DNA of 64,000 nucleotides from Periplaneta americana (Eukaryota > Arthropoda > Insecta > Blattodea > Blattidae), in NCBI RefSeq assembly GCF_040183065.1, contig NC_091119.1, positions 60,126,892 to 60,190,891 of the forward strand. The letters are read 5' to 3'. The notes beneath the pieces were generated by a model. The model worked only from the letters and a program-made list of their open reading frames with translations, did not search any database and was not told the origin of the DNA. Shown piece by piece: positions 13,396-24,519 of this stretch. The stretch's first letter is position 1; every line of letters starts with the position of its first letter. The position numbers were made by a program, and so were the translations under genes.

Positions 13396-13724
13396 GGGGA
13401 TGCGCTACTGAAAAATGACCGTTTTTGAAGAAAAGTCATGTTTTTTTTTTTATTTTACTCTTCATATGCTAAATTCCAATGCTCCATTACCACAACTATA
13501 ATATGCACTATAAAAAACATAGAAAACTCTTGTCTTAGATTCCAAAAAACGGTTTCCAAAATAAACGTGTTATTTTCAAATTTTATTTTTAAAAGAGTTA
13601 TTTCTTGACTTAGATCATTGAAATTTTCTTGATTAATTCATAATAATGATCATAATATGCTGTTAAAATTTCAATACATTATCTCTTAAAATGTAGAAAT
13701 TAGAAAATTCAGTAGCGCATCCCC
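13396..13724. mobile_element. TTAA-flanked MITE inside the LINE
   Basis: Perfect 17-bp terminal inverted repeats, GGGGATGCGCTACTGAA and its inverse, bounded by TTAA at 13392-13395 and 13725-13728. The interior (329 bp in all) is AT-rich and non-coding. TTAA duplication points to the piggyBac superfamily by established target preference. The MITE interrupts the RT reading frame, so it arrived after the LINE. Confidence 0.88.
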
Positions 13725-13783
13725 TTAAAGGTAATGCTATACAAAACACTTATTCGGAGTATAGTGATGAATGGAAATGAAAC

Positions 13784-14044
13784 GTGAACCCTCTCAAAGA
13801 AAGCCGTGGAAAAGATGATTCCTTCGAAAGGAAAATCCTGAGGAGAATTTATGGACCTGTATGCGTGCAAGGGGAAGGGCGAATTAGATATAATAACGAA
13901 TTATACTCCTTGTATGGAGAACTACCCTTGTCGCATGTTACTCGGATTAAGAGACTCAAATGGGCAGGTCATCTAATTAGGATGGAAGAACATCGAGTCC
14001 CAAAGAAGGTATTTTTAGGAGACTTCGGAGGAGGAAGACCGTAA
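13784..14044 (+). pseudogene. LINE C-terminal domain fragment
   Basis: Continuation of the same LINE protein after the MITE. The run SFERKILRRIYGPVC, then NELYSLYG, HVTRIKRLKWAGHLIRM and VPKKVFLGDF, is the domain downstream of RT in this group of LINEs. Beyond the stop at about 14044 another frame continues as GRPRNRWEDGVCQDALQ. Confidence 0.75.
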
Positions 14045-14464
14045 TAGATGGGAAGATGGTGTTTGCCAGGATGCACTACAAATCCCCAAAATCCGAAATT
14101 GGAGAGCAACTGGGAAGGCCATGACCCGAAAACGGGGCGGCGCGCCATAGAAGAAGAAGAAGAAGAAGAGGAAGCGGTTATGTTTAAAAATAATCTCACG
14201 AACAAGTTCTCTTATTTCACCATCTGAAAGAAAGAGGAATTATTCAGAATTAAATCGCAATTCACCATAAAGTAAAATAGAAGTTGCCCATTTTAATCTC
14301 GCGGATGTAGAGCGACGCGGCAATGCACAACGTAGCTCCACATATGCGAGTGTGGAAGAATAAACTGTATGCACTTTACTAGTGGATGTGTAACTTTTAT
14401 TTCTTCATCTTAAAAAGATGTAGGAATGAAGTATTTTTTGTGCTTACTTTACAGAAATAAATAA

Positions 14465-14800
14465 TTTGGTAATAATAATTACTAGTCTTAGGGATTCGTA
14501 GTCCCTTTCCGTCAGGTTGACTGCACACAAACCATGCAGTCCTTGCAAAGACTCAATGCAAAATAGTTTCGAAGCAGGTTCTTGGAGAAATGTACAGCTG
14601 TCAAAAAAAAAAAAATAAAAGTGGCCGCACTCGTGAACAGCGAACATTTTCAAAGTCCACTTCGGGTCGCGGCGATGTTACACGATGCATGTGCTTGTAC
14701 AAGCAGTTCCGGAACTATGAAAGTGTTCCATATCTGTTCCTCGCAGACCAGCGGTAGGGTGCTTATTTAATGATTCAAAGGTTCTGGATTCGGGCCTTCT
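14465..14800 (+). mobile_element. SINE-like repeat, family C, copy 1
   Basis: Shares a body with the segments at 17230-17620 (opposite strand) and 26876-27000 (same strand). Common landmarks in order are CTTAGG-ATTCGTAGTCCC, GTACAGCTGTCAAAA, GTGGCCGCACTC and GGCGATGTTACA. The 3' part (14735-14795) resembles the downstream half of a tRNA: a short GCGGTAGGGTGC box and GGTTCTGGATTCGGGCC, a poor B box. The tRNA-like part lies 3' of the body, unlike ordinary SINEs. Confidence 0.5.
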
Positions 14801-14819
14801 TCAAGTTTTCATTTTATTT

Positions 14820-15890
14820 TTTAATCGTTCTTTAGCGATGTAAATGATATTCAAATTATCATTTATATCCAGTTATCGTTCTTGATGGATATCACGTTAT
14901 TTATATTTTGTTATCGTTCTTTAGAGATATGAATAAAATTCAGGTAATCATTTGTATTCTGTTATCGTATTATAACGATATGAATAATAATTATTATTGT
15001 ATCTCCAATGGGGGTTAGCCCTATTTTACAGATGTATGTTAGGGCTATAGTTTTATAAATAAAAAAGATAAGCATAAAGAGAAACGGAAAAGGAAATTAA
15101 ATTAGCTTACGCGATGTAAACAAAACATAAACAATCCGTAAATTAGGCATTGCGATTGCAAAACAAATATCAGTTATCAATTTGAAACATACAAAAACAT
15201 TAACAACACACATACGTAACACTTCTATAACACAAATATGCAGCTTTCCGTACCATACATCATAAATTAATACACAATAGTCACACAGACACAATCAAAC
15301 TATAATTACGACATTGCGACGACATCATGCATCCCATAACTGACTCACATACATAACAAATCAAGCATCCGTTGCAACAAATACACTTCAACATAGTAAC
15401 CACACTTTTAAAAGTTACAAATTTGGCTCCAAGAAGAATAAATAGGACACTGTTACTAATTACTATTCTTCTACAATTTCTTAAATATATCTCTAATAAA
15501 TCTGTGAAATTCCGATATGAATAATATTCACGTTTTTTATATTGTTATAGTTCTTTAGCGATATAAATAATATTCAAGTTATCATTTATATTGTTTTCCT
15601 TCATTAGCATTATAAAATAATATTCAAGTTATTAATGTTGTTATTGTTCTTCCGCAATATAAATAATCTGTATTTTATGTAAGTAATTATTATAACACAA
15701 ATAAACATATTTCTTTGTAAAATAGGTTATTTTATTTAGATAATTAAATACGTATTATATAATATCTTATATTAATTAAACAAACCGATATTTATCATTC
15801 ATATTTTGTTATCGTTCTTTAGTGATACTGTATAAATAATATTCAAGTTATTTATATTGTAATCGTTCTTCAGCGATATAAATAACATAA
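14820..15890. repeat. Degenerate AT-rich tandem repeat, split
   Basis: A unit of roughly 55-60 bp with the core TATCGTTCTTTAGCGATAT, then ATAATATTCAAGTTATCAT, recurs at 14820-14990 and 15515-15890. The intervening 15000-15510 lacks it and looks like an insertion. The unit contains a small inverted repeat (ATCG...CGAT) that could form a hairpin. Confidence 0.65.
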
Positions 15891-16119
15891 ATTTAATATT
15901 AGGTTTGGAAAAATCCAGTTGCATAATACTGGTATTAGTTTTTCTTTTTGTATTATTACATTATACTATCTTGAACCACAATAAAATGAAAAGGAGTAAC
16001 GAGGAATTGAACCTGAGACGTTGACATCTAAATTCCGACGTTCGTCGTACGAGGCCAAAAGTGTGGGAACATTTTCGGAAAAATTGGCCCAATCACACTC
16101 TAAGATTTTCTGATGATTC

Positions 16120-16830
16120 GTAGAAGCTAGTCCAGGATGCGGAGGGCAAAGGCTAATTGAGATTTCCCGATCTCTGATAGGGTCAAACATCCTGATAGAA
16201 TTAATATTTAACCCTTGCCGTGAACTTTCGGTGAAGTCCGGAGGGCCCAATTAGTCAAATCCACTCTCCTCATCTCCACGCTTGGGCCCCCTGGAATTTA
16301 ATAAGATGCGAAAGAGAGAGTGGTGTGCGGAAAGTAACGGGATGTTACCGCATTTAGGCCTGTCCTTCCCAAGAAAAACTGCAAACATGAACAAAGGAAG
16401 CTTTTAATAGAAGAAGAAGGATCTTCTGCGGACCTCTGGAAAAATAACTAAGGAAGAGACTAGTGAAGTGGTTTGTGTGGAGTGTGGCATTGTATGGGGC
16501 AGGAACATGGACATTACGACGAAATGAAGAGAAACGAATTGAAGCATTTGAAATGTGGATGTGGAGAAGAACGGTGCGTGTGAAGTGGACAGATAGAATA
16601 AGAAATAAAATTGTGTTTGAAAAAGTGAGTGAAGAAAGAATGATGCTGAAACTGATTAGAAAGATAAAAAGTAATTGGTTGGGTCTCTGGTTGAAAAGAA
16701 TAATAGACGACATTAGGATATGTGGATCATATGCGGAGACTAAGAGGAAGGCAGAAAATAGGGAAGATTGGAGATTGCTGGGTTTGCAATGAAAGACCTG
16801 CCCATGGACAGAACACTTATGTATGTATGT
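16120..16830 (+). pseudogene. LINE tail relic
   Basis: An open frame at 16463-16792 reads VWSVALYGAGTW, RIEAFEMWMWRR and later DIRICGSYAETKRKAENREDW, the C-terminal region of a non-LTR reverse transcriptase (the LYG-x-E-T-W and M-W-R-R motifs). A matching but inverted copy of this stretch and its non-coding upstream (about 16125-16420) lies at 46020-46580. The short length and lack of RT core show a truncated, inactive copy. Confidence 0.6.
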
Positions 16831-16834
16831 TCAG

Positions 16835-16945
16835 AATGCCTGGAATATCGTGTCTAAAAACAATCGCTATTTGCAAAGACTAGTCAATTCCATGCCCACT
16901 CGACTGCAAGATGATCGAGATAAGAGGAAGATAGACTAATTAATA
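16835..16945 (+). pseudogene. Tc1-type transposase C-terminal fragment
   Basis: One frame reads NAWNIVSKNNRYLQRLVNSM then PTRLQ, which matches the extreme C-terminus of Tc1 transposases (W-x-x-I, then L-V-x-S-M-P-x-R). No catalytic residues remain. Confidence 0.55.
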
Positions 16946-17229
16946 TTGAATTGTGGCTTTTTGTTTTGTATTTTGAACGCTTAATTGTTTGAATGTTTTA
17001 AGGCCGACGCCAGTAAATTTGTTTTGTTTATGCCACGAAAGATATTTTTATTGAGAATAAAATCTTGTTTCTTTCCATTTGCAGCCACAATATCATAATG
17101 ATAAAGTCATGGCATAATATATTAATGAACCTGATGTTAATTACTAAAATAATCGTAAAAGAGAAAGGAGCCATTATATATAGTTTGTCTCTCTCAAAAA
17201 CAGAACAAAAAAGAACATAAAAAGCACGT

Positions 17230-17620
17230 GGTTGTAGTCGAACGCAGGACCTCGTGAATAAGAGGCCTGAACGCTACCATTATGCTATCGATAACACACA
17301 GAATACTTCAATTATAACTGTAGATATCAGGCAACGTGGTCCAACAACATGTAACATCGCCTGTCTCCGAATTGTAGCGAAGATACCCGAAGGGAACTTT
17401 GTTTCAGGAGAGCGGCCACTTTTTCTTTTGACAGCTGTACGTACAATATAACAACCTGCACTTGGCGACAGCGACATCTGAGGTTACTTGTACGTGCACT
17501 GAACTCTGTGACGTATCTTTCACAACCCATACAGCACAACTTCATTTCCTTCATTCTGAGTTAGGGACTACGAATTCCTAAGACTAATAATTACTCATAC
17601 ATAATGCAAACTGCCTGTTC
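17230..17620 (-). mobile_element. SINE-like repeat, family C, copy 2
   Basis: Reading the minus strand gives CTTAGGAATTCGTAGTCCC (near 17580), GTACAGCTGTC, AAAGTGGCCGC and GGCGATGTTACA, then a tRNA-like 3' segment at 17290-17230: TAGCATAATGGTAGCG (A-box-like), AGGCCTCTTATTCACGAGG and TGCGTTCGACTAC (B-box-like). Order and sequence match the copy at 14465-14800. Confidence 0.55.
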
Positions 17621-18084
17621 ACTTAATGTCTTGTAGCCCACATTGATAGTTTGGATGAACAATTTCGTTTCTTACACTCCTTTTGAGTTCATCTACGATG
17701 TTAAGAAGCTCGTTGCATTATTTCAGAATAGCTCTGTGTATACAAGGTGATTCACGAGGAAAGGTAAAAAAAAATAGGATACGATATCTTAGGCCATTTT
17801 GAGTGAAAAAGTTCATATGAACATAGGTCCGTTTTCGAACGATGGCGGAGCTAGATACATTTTGTTGATAAAACGTCTCGCGCCAATGTGAATCAGACGT
17901 TACCATATGCTGCTGACGTAAGACGTGAGACAAGTCACCGATCGCAATGAATGACGTAACATTGGACACTGTGAGCGATGTTGTGAGAGAAGTTTATTCA
18001 CCTCACAAACCGGGTGGTGGAGCATTACAAATGTCCAATCGCCTGCCCTTGTCTGATGTAATGATATAGAACCTGCACATAATA

Positions 18085-19195
18085 CAGGGACATCATTTTA
18101 TTTTTACTAACATTTTTAATATTAACCTGTCTATACCTTTAGAGAACCGGAAACACCGTTCGCTACCCCCTTCCATTACTGGAGTTCGATGATACTGGCG
18201 TAAAACACAAACACATCACTTTACTTAGGCATAGGAGGTAAGAAAAGTAGTTCGTCCATTTACGTAAACTAGGAAATATCGCAATTTTGAATTCGATGAT
18301 TTTCATTAGGTGTTTGTTTAATCAAAATGCAGTACTGTAGTAAGAATAAGTGTTTTTACTCACGAACTGAGTTATCCATGCGAACGTATTCCTTATGCAG
18401 TGTATATTATAATTATACTGTCTACAGCACATTAGCGTACAATATAAAGAATGAAGTTCAATTGAAAAATAATCATAATATGGATATTTAAACACATTTT
18501 TGAAAATGGTGGCCGTTCATTTCGATACAGGCTTCAGTTCTTTTGTGCATGTTATCGCACTATAGACTATTGCATCTAATTCTAACTGCCAGTTTTGTCC
18601 TTCGTACTAGTAACTCATGTTGAAATAATTCTGTACCTACTCTATACAAGAGTACCTTACGTACAGTAAATTCAATCTTCACTTCTGCCCGACCCACACA
18701 GATAAAATTACTCAGACATGCTATCTACTGTCCGTCCAAGTGGTTATGTCGCAGGATCGTTGAAAGGGGGGGGAAATCACGTGATAGTTAATTACTTAAC
18801 GAGGCCCTTTTGTTTAAGTTATTTTAAACAGTTGTATAATATTACGTAAACGTCCAATTCCTAACAGAAATTAATATTTTCAGAAAAGAGCTAAGACAGC
18901 CCAGCTTTTACAGAGGGGCGTGCAAAAGCTGGTGGGGGAAATCGGGATGCGACGTACGCAAACGAACAATACCTGTACGAAAATATGGTTAAATATTGAA
19001 GCTCTTTCGTCACTGGAAAACGCGAACATATTTCTGGAACGTACCCTACTTATTAACTCAGTGTTGTTTACTATATGCAGCCCTGATTCTGTCTGGAGGA
19101 CAGTTGGAACTTCATTAGTAGAAGGGGTGGGAGTGAAGTACATTAAAAAACTCAGGTACAATAAAAATTGAAGTAAAAATAAAATGATGTCCCTG
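18085..19195. mobile_element. Non-autonomous TA-flanked DNA transposon, copy 2
   Basis: Starts CAGGGACATCATTTTATTTT and ends with the inverse ATAAAATGATGTCCCTG; both 24-bp ends match perfectly. TA lies at 18083-18084 and 19196-19197. It has the same body as 1870-2998 with small indels (for example an extra AAAATGGTGGCCGTT-like stretch near 18505). It sits in the 5' untranslated part of the mariner-type element, giving a clear order of insertion. Confidence 0.88.
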
Positions 19196-19305
19196 TACAA
19201 ATTAATACACTATCACTTATCAGTTCACAGCAGTTCAGTCAACTACCCACAGTACAGTAGTTATACAGGTACAGTTATCGGAAGTGTTAAGTCGTGTTTT
19301 TCAAA

Positions 19306-19464
19306 ATGCCTTATAAATTTTCGATTGCGGAATACGCCGATATTATGTATGTTTATGGTTTGTGCGATGGAAGTTCCTTGCGTGCCGTCGCTGAATATGA
19401 ACGACGCTTTCCAAACAGAAGGATATTAGATCGAAGAGTATTTATTTTCTATTGGATTGGATAA
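19306..19464 (+). pseudogene. Transposase N-terminal helix-turn-helix fragment
   Basis: Fifty-two codons from ATG: MPYKFSIAEYADIMYVYG, then SSLRAVAEYERRFPNRR and LDRRVF. This is the N-terminal helix-turn-helix region found in many insect mariner-type transposases. A deletion follows: the catalytic DDE core is absent and the next open frame resumes at the C-terminus. Confidence 0.7.
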
Positions 19465-19666
19465 AAGACTTGGTATAGCAAAGGAAGGGGAAACCAGAGA
19501 GGCGCTAATCGACCGTATTTTGGATGCTGCACGCCGCATAAAGAACAGCCACGAGCAATTCCCCCGAGCGACGAGCGCGATTCACGCCCGAGTGCAACAG
19601 TGCATTGAAGCAGAAGGAGGTACAGTAACTTTGAAAATGTGCGGAAACATTGACCCAGACGTCTAG
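19465..19666 (+). pseudogene. Transposase C-terminal fragment
   Basis: The frame reads TREALIDRILDAARRIKN and, later, HARVQQCIEAEGG before a stop. It fits the last ~60 residues of the transposase whose N-terminus lies just upstream (T-R-E-x-x-x-x-R-I, then Q-x-C-I-E). The join deletes the catalytic domain. Confidence 0.65.
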
Positions 19667-20022
19667 AATATTAGATATGTATGCATATGTGAATATAAAC
19701 TTTAAATTTGTCCGTTATCCGTCTCTAAATGCGAGTTAGTACAATGGAATCTCAGAAGTTTTTGTGAAATCAAAGAGCCATATCTTCGTAACCGTTCGAA
19801 AACGGACCCATAATATTCATATGAACTTTTTGACTCAGAATGACTTCAGAATTCACATCCTAAATTTTTTACCTTTCCTTGTGAATCACTCTGTATGTAT
19901 ATGTCTAAACTATGGGATAAAATTCCATATTTTATGTTCACTTCTTCTTGAACTCGCAGTTTTTCTGCTAACACTATGTATTACAATTACTATATATTAT
20001 AATATGAATAGGCTTAAATATT

Positions 20023-20028
20023 TTTATT
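20023..20028 (-). promoter_or_regulatory. AATAAA polyadenylation signal of lipase A
   Basis: On the minus strand AATAAA lies about 155 nt after the lipase A stop codon (20184-20182), in a suitable position for 3' end formation. No other canonical hexamer was noticed nearer to the stop. Confidence 0.55.
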
Positions 20029-20181
20029 AATATAGTTGAAACCGTTGTTTTTGAGGTTATTTTGTTGCTTTTCCGTCTTAGGGCAGTCTTGCACATCTCC
20101 GCCTGAGTTCATCGGTTTCATCACTGCTTGATAATCACCATGAAGTAATTTTCATCCCTTCCCTGTTATTGCGTACAACTG

Positions 20182-20331
20182 TTAGTATATTTCCGTGAGT
20201 TTCAGAATGCGGTCGAACACCAGTGGTCTGCCTTCATTAGCCAGTACGAGATCTATATGATTGAATTTGCGTGGTAGATCTTGACTTATGGCCGCCACGT
20301 TGGGTAACTGCTTAGACAGATATTTGACTCC
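20182..20331 (-). CDS. Lipase A terminal exon with catalytic His
   Basis: A 150-nt terminal exon after TTGATTACAG. It encodes GVKYLSKQLPNVAAI, PRKFNHIDLVLANEG, RPLVFDRILKLTEIY and a TAA stop at 20184-20182. His in FNHIDLV is the catalytic His of the family. The tail ends at the expected place after the last helix. The AATAAA at 20028-20023 follows. Confidence 0.9.
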   Translation of the reverse strand, partial: GVKYLSKQLPNVAAISQDLPRKFNHIDLVLANEGRPLVFDRILKLTEIY

Positions 20332-20452
20332 CTGTAATCAAGAAACAAGAACAAAATAAGTTTAATATTAACCTGTCGTTCTAAACTGAAAGGATGGCGG
20401 AGACTGGTCGTCAGGGTGTTAGCGCTTAGGTCGGTGGGTCGTATAATCTTTT

Positions 20453-21124
20453 CGCTGTAAAAAAAATCCTAATATAAACAATAGCACGTTACTGAAGTGA
20501 GGCTTCATTGGCAGCTGTTTGGCGCCATAGATTCTCAGTACGTGTTTCCGCCTACTGTTGTACATTCTGTTTCATGTTAAACATTTCCCGTTACTCGTCA
20601 AGTAGGCCTAACCTCACTACTACTCATTCGTTTGCTTGGGAAACATTTACTTTATAATTACTATAATTAAAATTCACTTTAACTTATTATATACATTAAG
20701 GACTATTTCTTTTTCTCCGCTTTTGAGAGGGTTTCCACTCTTATGTTTAATAACCACACACACCGAGGATGCAGAAGCCATACTTCAGTACCACGTGCTT
20801 ACGTAAACAACTACGATCTCAAGTGACGCCAGCTTGTTACAAGAACAGACTACCTCGCTATTACTGTTGGTATTCACCCTCGTTCATAGTACGTAACAAA
20901 ATATAAAAGTAGCTTTTCTTTTACATAGCGTTTTACATATAAGTGAAGTTATATGTTTCATCGTATTTAACAAATAGAATTCAATTTTTTATTTTCAAAT
21001 AATACAAGATTATGGTTTCCAAATCGAACTATATTTCCCTGCGTCATGTGAGTGTTTCGATGAGGAGCCAATCACGGGTATGACAGCAGCGTGCTTATGT
21101 TTACATTAGGATTTTTCTTACAGC
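20453..21124. mobile_element. TIR element between lipase A exon and neighbour
   Basis: Inverted repeats of about 36 bp: TCGCTGTAAAAAAAATCCTA at 20452 and its near-inverse at 21089-21126 (AGGATTTTTCTTACAGCGA). The interior (~670 bp) shows no transposase. I could not define a target duplication. It is probably a non-autonomous DNA transposon just downstream of the lipase A Asp exon. Confidence 0.6.
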
Positions 21125-21199
21125 GAAAACAGTATAGGTGTAGTCGGTGGGCATGCAACTCATCCCAGGGGGCGTGCAATAGACCTCAGGGATGTTTCC

Positions 21200-21275
21200 C
21201 TCCCTCCCTCACAGAGAGAGAGGGAGAGAGGGGAGAGGGGAGGGTGGAAGGGGGAGAGGGAGAGGGAGAGAGACA
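21200..21275. repeat. GA-rich low-complexity run
   Basis: Purine run of AGAG and GGGAGAG units on the plus strand. Confidence 0.85.
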
Positions 21276-21703
21276 CTCTAGAAAAGCCCCTTGTAACAAC
21301 TGCTTAATTCATCACGAATGATTTTCAAACCCGGCCACATGGATGGAACATCGCAGGCGCGACGTTGAATTCGTCACAAATACACGCGACTACCCGACAA
21401 CAGTAAACTGAAGGCGGGATATTTTGCTTGTATCTCTGTATCAGATACAGGGTTCCTTTATGTGCCGTAAATCTACGACACTAGCCTCCCAACTTCAGTG
21501 CGCTGCGGAGAAAATCATATTAAGGATTTTGTCATTATTTAAAATTCATTACCTCCGGCCGGTATTAAACCCACGAATTTCTCGTCCAAAGGCTAACATG
21601 TTTTAGCAGAATAATATAGTATCTGCATTTGTTAAACATTTATATAAAATGATGCGATGTAGTTATCTGTAGTTGCCTTCATATTTGCATGTGTGTAACT
21701 CAC

Positions 21704-21846
21704 CTCTGGATTTAGAACCAAGTCGCTTTCACCGTAATGCAAAGATACAGGAGTCGTTATCTTCTTGAGGTCATAATCTGGAGCTGACGGCTGCCCGTAG
21801 TAAGCTTTATTCTTGATAGGTCCGTAATCAAATTGCTGGAATTTAC
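21704..21846 (-). CDS. Lipase A exon with catalytic Asp
   Basis: A 143-nt exon after TTTTAG (before 21846), completing a Gly codon, then KFQQFDYGPIKNKAYYGQ, PPDYDL-like APDYDLKKITTPV and LHYGESDLVLNPE; donor CAGAG/GTGAGT in phase 0. Asp in GESDLVL corresponds to the catalytic acid of the triad. The sequence is intact with family-typical spacing from the previous exon. Confidence 0.9.
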
Positions 21847-21849
21847 CTA

Positions 21850-23810
21850 AAATATATGTTAGAAAATATTTTAGTTAACCGTGTTGGCAATTTAGTTGTT
21901 TTAAGTCAGTCTCATTTAATATTTTCAATTTTTATTTTATTTTATAATAATAATAATAATAATTGCATGAGGAGAAAAAAACTCACATCCAACATCTAAA
22001 AACATGTGATTTATAATGTAATAGTGATAGTAGACCTAACACTCTTGAAAACAGTTCATTGTAGATATGAGATGGAACAGACCTGTCAATATAACTGTAA
22101 GACAATGGATTATTTTCGTGATAAACTGAGTTATTTTTTGGCTGTGAATAGTTCTCATTTTAAGCGTCTGTGATAATTTGTAGTTAATTATAGTTAGGGG
22201 CGGATGTTGATGGAAAGTCATCTTATTTTTCACATTGGACGATGCCTATTAATATATAAATCATTTCTATGTTAATATCAATGTAAAAAAGTAATTCCTT
22301 ATATTGCATTTTTTGAAATTTTTTGACGTTTTTGAACTAATAGGTCATTTTAATTTTTTTTTCGGAATTTTTGTCACTTTTAATACTTTGAAGAACTTTT
22401 AAATCATTTGGAATGCATTTTACTTTCTTCTTTACCGATAGGTCTGTTAAATCATTTCCTAACCAAATAAGTTAGTAGTAATTACCAACTGAATATTTGA
22501 ATAACAGTGAAGTTTGAGTTTTATAATTTGGAATAGACTGTAAAGTCCATCCCTCATTCTACTGAAGGCTTCACTTCACACAACGGAAGTAATATAAAAT
22601 GCTTGACAACAGCTTAGTTTAAGTGAGGACTTTGCCAGCTACTGTTATTTTGTTGGTACAAGGGTGTCTTTAGAGTTTATGTTTGGAAGGGGGGACACTT
22701 TCACCACGTCCTGGATAGGACGTTGTGTCCTCAACATGGTTCGATCGAAAGGGGTGTCTACTCTAGTAGACGGTATTTTTAACACAAAGATTGCAAGAAT
22801 TCACGCTGTGCTTACAATTTGTTTTGTCATTCACACTCCCTCATCTGGAAGATCTGGTAACAAAAGTGAAGCACGGAAGGAGGAAATGGAGAATGAAAGC
22901 ACTGACATGGACCACTCCTATTTGAAACACATTGTAAACTCTCATTGAAATCTATATCTTTCATTAAAAACCTTCATTTTGTTGCATGTTCTTTTCTTTA
23001 TCTTAGCCAAATTCCAGAAAGTTGCCTCCTCTCTCCGAGTTGTGCAGGGCAGTCATTGAAACAAGGTGATTAATTTTTAAGAAGTTGCGGTGCGAGTACG
23101 GTGAATAATATTTAAATGTCATTTTCTTTTAATATTGTCATTTTTTTTCATTATTTTAATGGCATTTTAATGATCATTTTAAGTATATTTTTAGGTCATC
23201 AACATCCGCCTAGACTTATAGTGTTTTGTTTAGTTTTGTGGCTTACTCAACATGATTGTACATACTTATTTGTCTCAAGTTTTAAGTCCACGAAACAAGT
23301 TTAATAAATTGTTAAAAGACATGAATGTGAATGGGTAACGTTTCTACGCATTTATACGTAAAATTTAATGCAGATTCGGAATATGTAAATTCTAATATAG
23401 GTTGTCATTAAAAAAATTAGTTTACTGTCACACCCTGTATGTCTGAATAACTGTTTTCGAACACTGTCATAATATTGTATGGTTTATCTTCAACATTTTT
23501 TGTATAAAACTTTTTTGTAAAATTAAAATTTAAGAAGTTATTAACAAGACTCCATACTTATCGTTCACTCTGTATAATAAAATAGCTATAAGAATTCATT
23601 TGGATATGGGTTTGATTTTCGTTTACGTATTTGAAGGAAATATTCACTTTTAACAATATGAGAAAATTGTTTGCAGTTTTTGCTTGGATCTAATCGCTAA
23701 CACTGCCATTGGTCAGTCTGTAGCGATAATTAAGTTTCTTAATAAATTATATATAGGCCAGTAATTTTCTATAGGAAAGTAGATTGAAGAGATTGTCTAC
23801 TATCTATTCT
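21850..23810. other. intron of lipase A, no other gene recognised
   Basis: Lies between two lipase A exons. It contains a TAA run near 21946 and a 94-codon plus-strand frame (22664-22948) without recognisable motifs. Nothing else is supported. Confidence 0.5.
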
Positions 23811-23813
23811 CAC

Positions 23814-23898
23814 CTGATTCTATGATCTGTGAATAGTGAATCACAGTCTTAGTAGAGCCTCCAGCAAGAAGGTGGGCTACATAAACAGGTAGCAAAGT
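23814..23898 (-). CDS. Lipase A exon (VYVAHLLAGGS)
   Basis: An 85-nt exon with acceptor TATCCACAG before 23898 (phase 0) and donor ATCAG/GTGAGA after 23814 (phase 1). It encodes TLLPVYVAHLLAGGSTKT and VIHYSQIIESG, matching the family's short segment with His-x-x-Ala-Gly-x-Ser and H-W/Y-x-Q. The upstream partner exon was not found. Confidence 0.85.
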
Positions 23899-24519
23899 CT
23901 GTGGATAAAACAAAGAATCGTGAGTAATCAATTTAATGTATGCAGTTTTGCAGTTCATTTTGAAGAAGTTTTTCAGATAAGTCTTTGAAATACTATAAAT
24001 AAATTTAATGATATTCCGCCAATGACTTAACATGTTATACTTAAGGTATAGAACCTTTATATTTTATTTATTTAATTCAGGGCTGTAGAGTTTATCTTTA
24101 GCCGTGATAATGGCAACATACAATATTCAAAAGTGAACGCCCATAAGGACCACCTACAAAACAAATAAACAAATATACAAATAAACAAACAAACAGTGAG
24201 AAGAGTACATAAATAGATATATAACATGAAAGGAAGAGTAACAAATTTTATATTTGGAGGGCCATCGTCTTCTCTCTTGCTTTCCAATACTTCTCTACCA
24301 GTGTTGTTGAGGACAGATTGGGACAATCCATTAGATGGTCTGAGTCCATTACGATGTTCTGGTTGCAGAGTGGGCAGTTAGGATTCTGGAGTAAACCAAT
24401 TCGGCATAGATGTTTACCCAAGCAATCATGTCCAGTTGCTAATCGGAATTTGACAACTGCTTCCCTCCTTGGCCAATCTGGTACCGAAGTTACATTGTCT
24501 TTCCATTCAGAGGTGCTTA

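Larger units (their letters stand above)
13016..14185 (+). mobile_element. 5'-truncated LINE with 15-bp target duplication
   Basis: The body 13031-14170 is flanked by perfect direct repeats GAAGCGGTTATGTTT (13016-13030 and 14171-14185), the signature of target-primed reverse transcription. It carries the 3' half of a non-LTR reverse transcriptase: YADDINLM (palm motif C) at about 13060-13085, INEQKTKVM, and after an inserted MITE the C-terminal region SFERKILRRIYGP, RIKRLKWAGHLIRMEE and GRPRNRWEDGV. The 3' end is a (GAA)n run. The 5' end is truncated within the RT. Two small frame breaks near 13305 and 14044 show that it is dead. Confidence 0.88.
17743..19893 (+). mobile_element. mariner-superfamily element, deleted and split
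   Basis: Long terminal inverted repeats (about 115 bp) begin with GGTGATTCACGAGGAAAGGT at the left and match the inverse at the right (GTGATTCACAAGGAAAGGTA); flanks are TA. Inside, after a later insertion at 18085-19195, lies the start of a transposase-like protein (ATG at 19306) and, without its middle, the C-terminus. The original element would be about 1.04 kb, so this is an internally deleted, non-autonomous derivative. Confidence 0.8.

Noticed and set aside
22664-22948. 94-codon plus-strand frame
   Set aside because: No recognisable motif, no conservation evidence, located in a lipase A intron.
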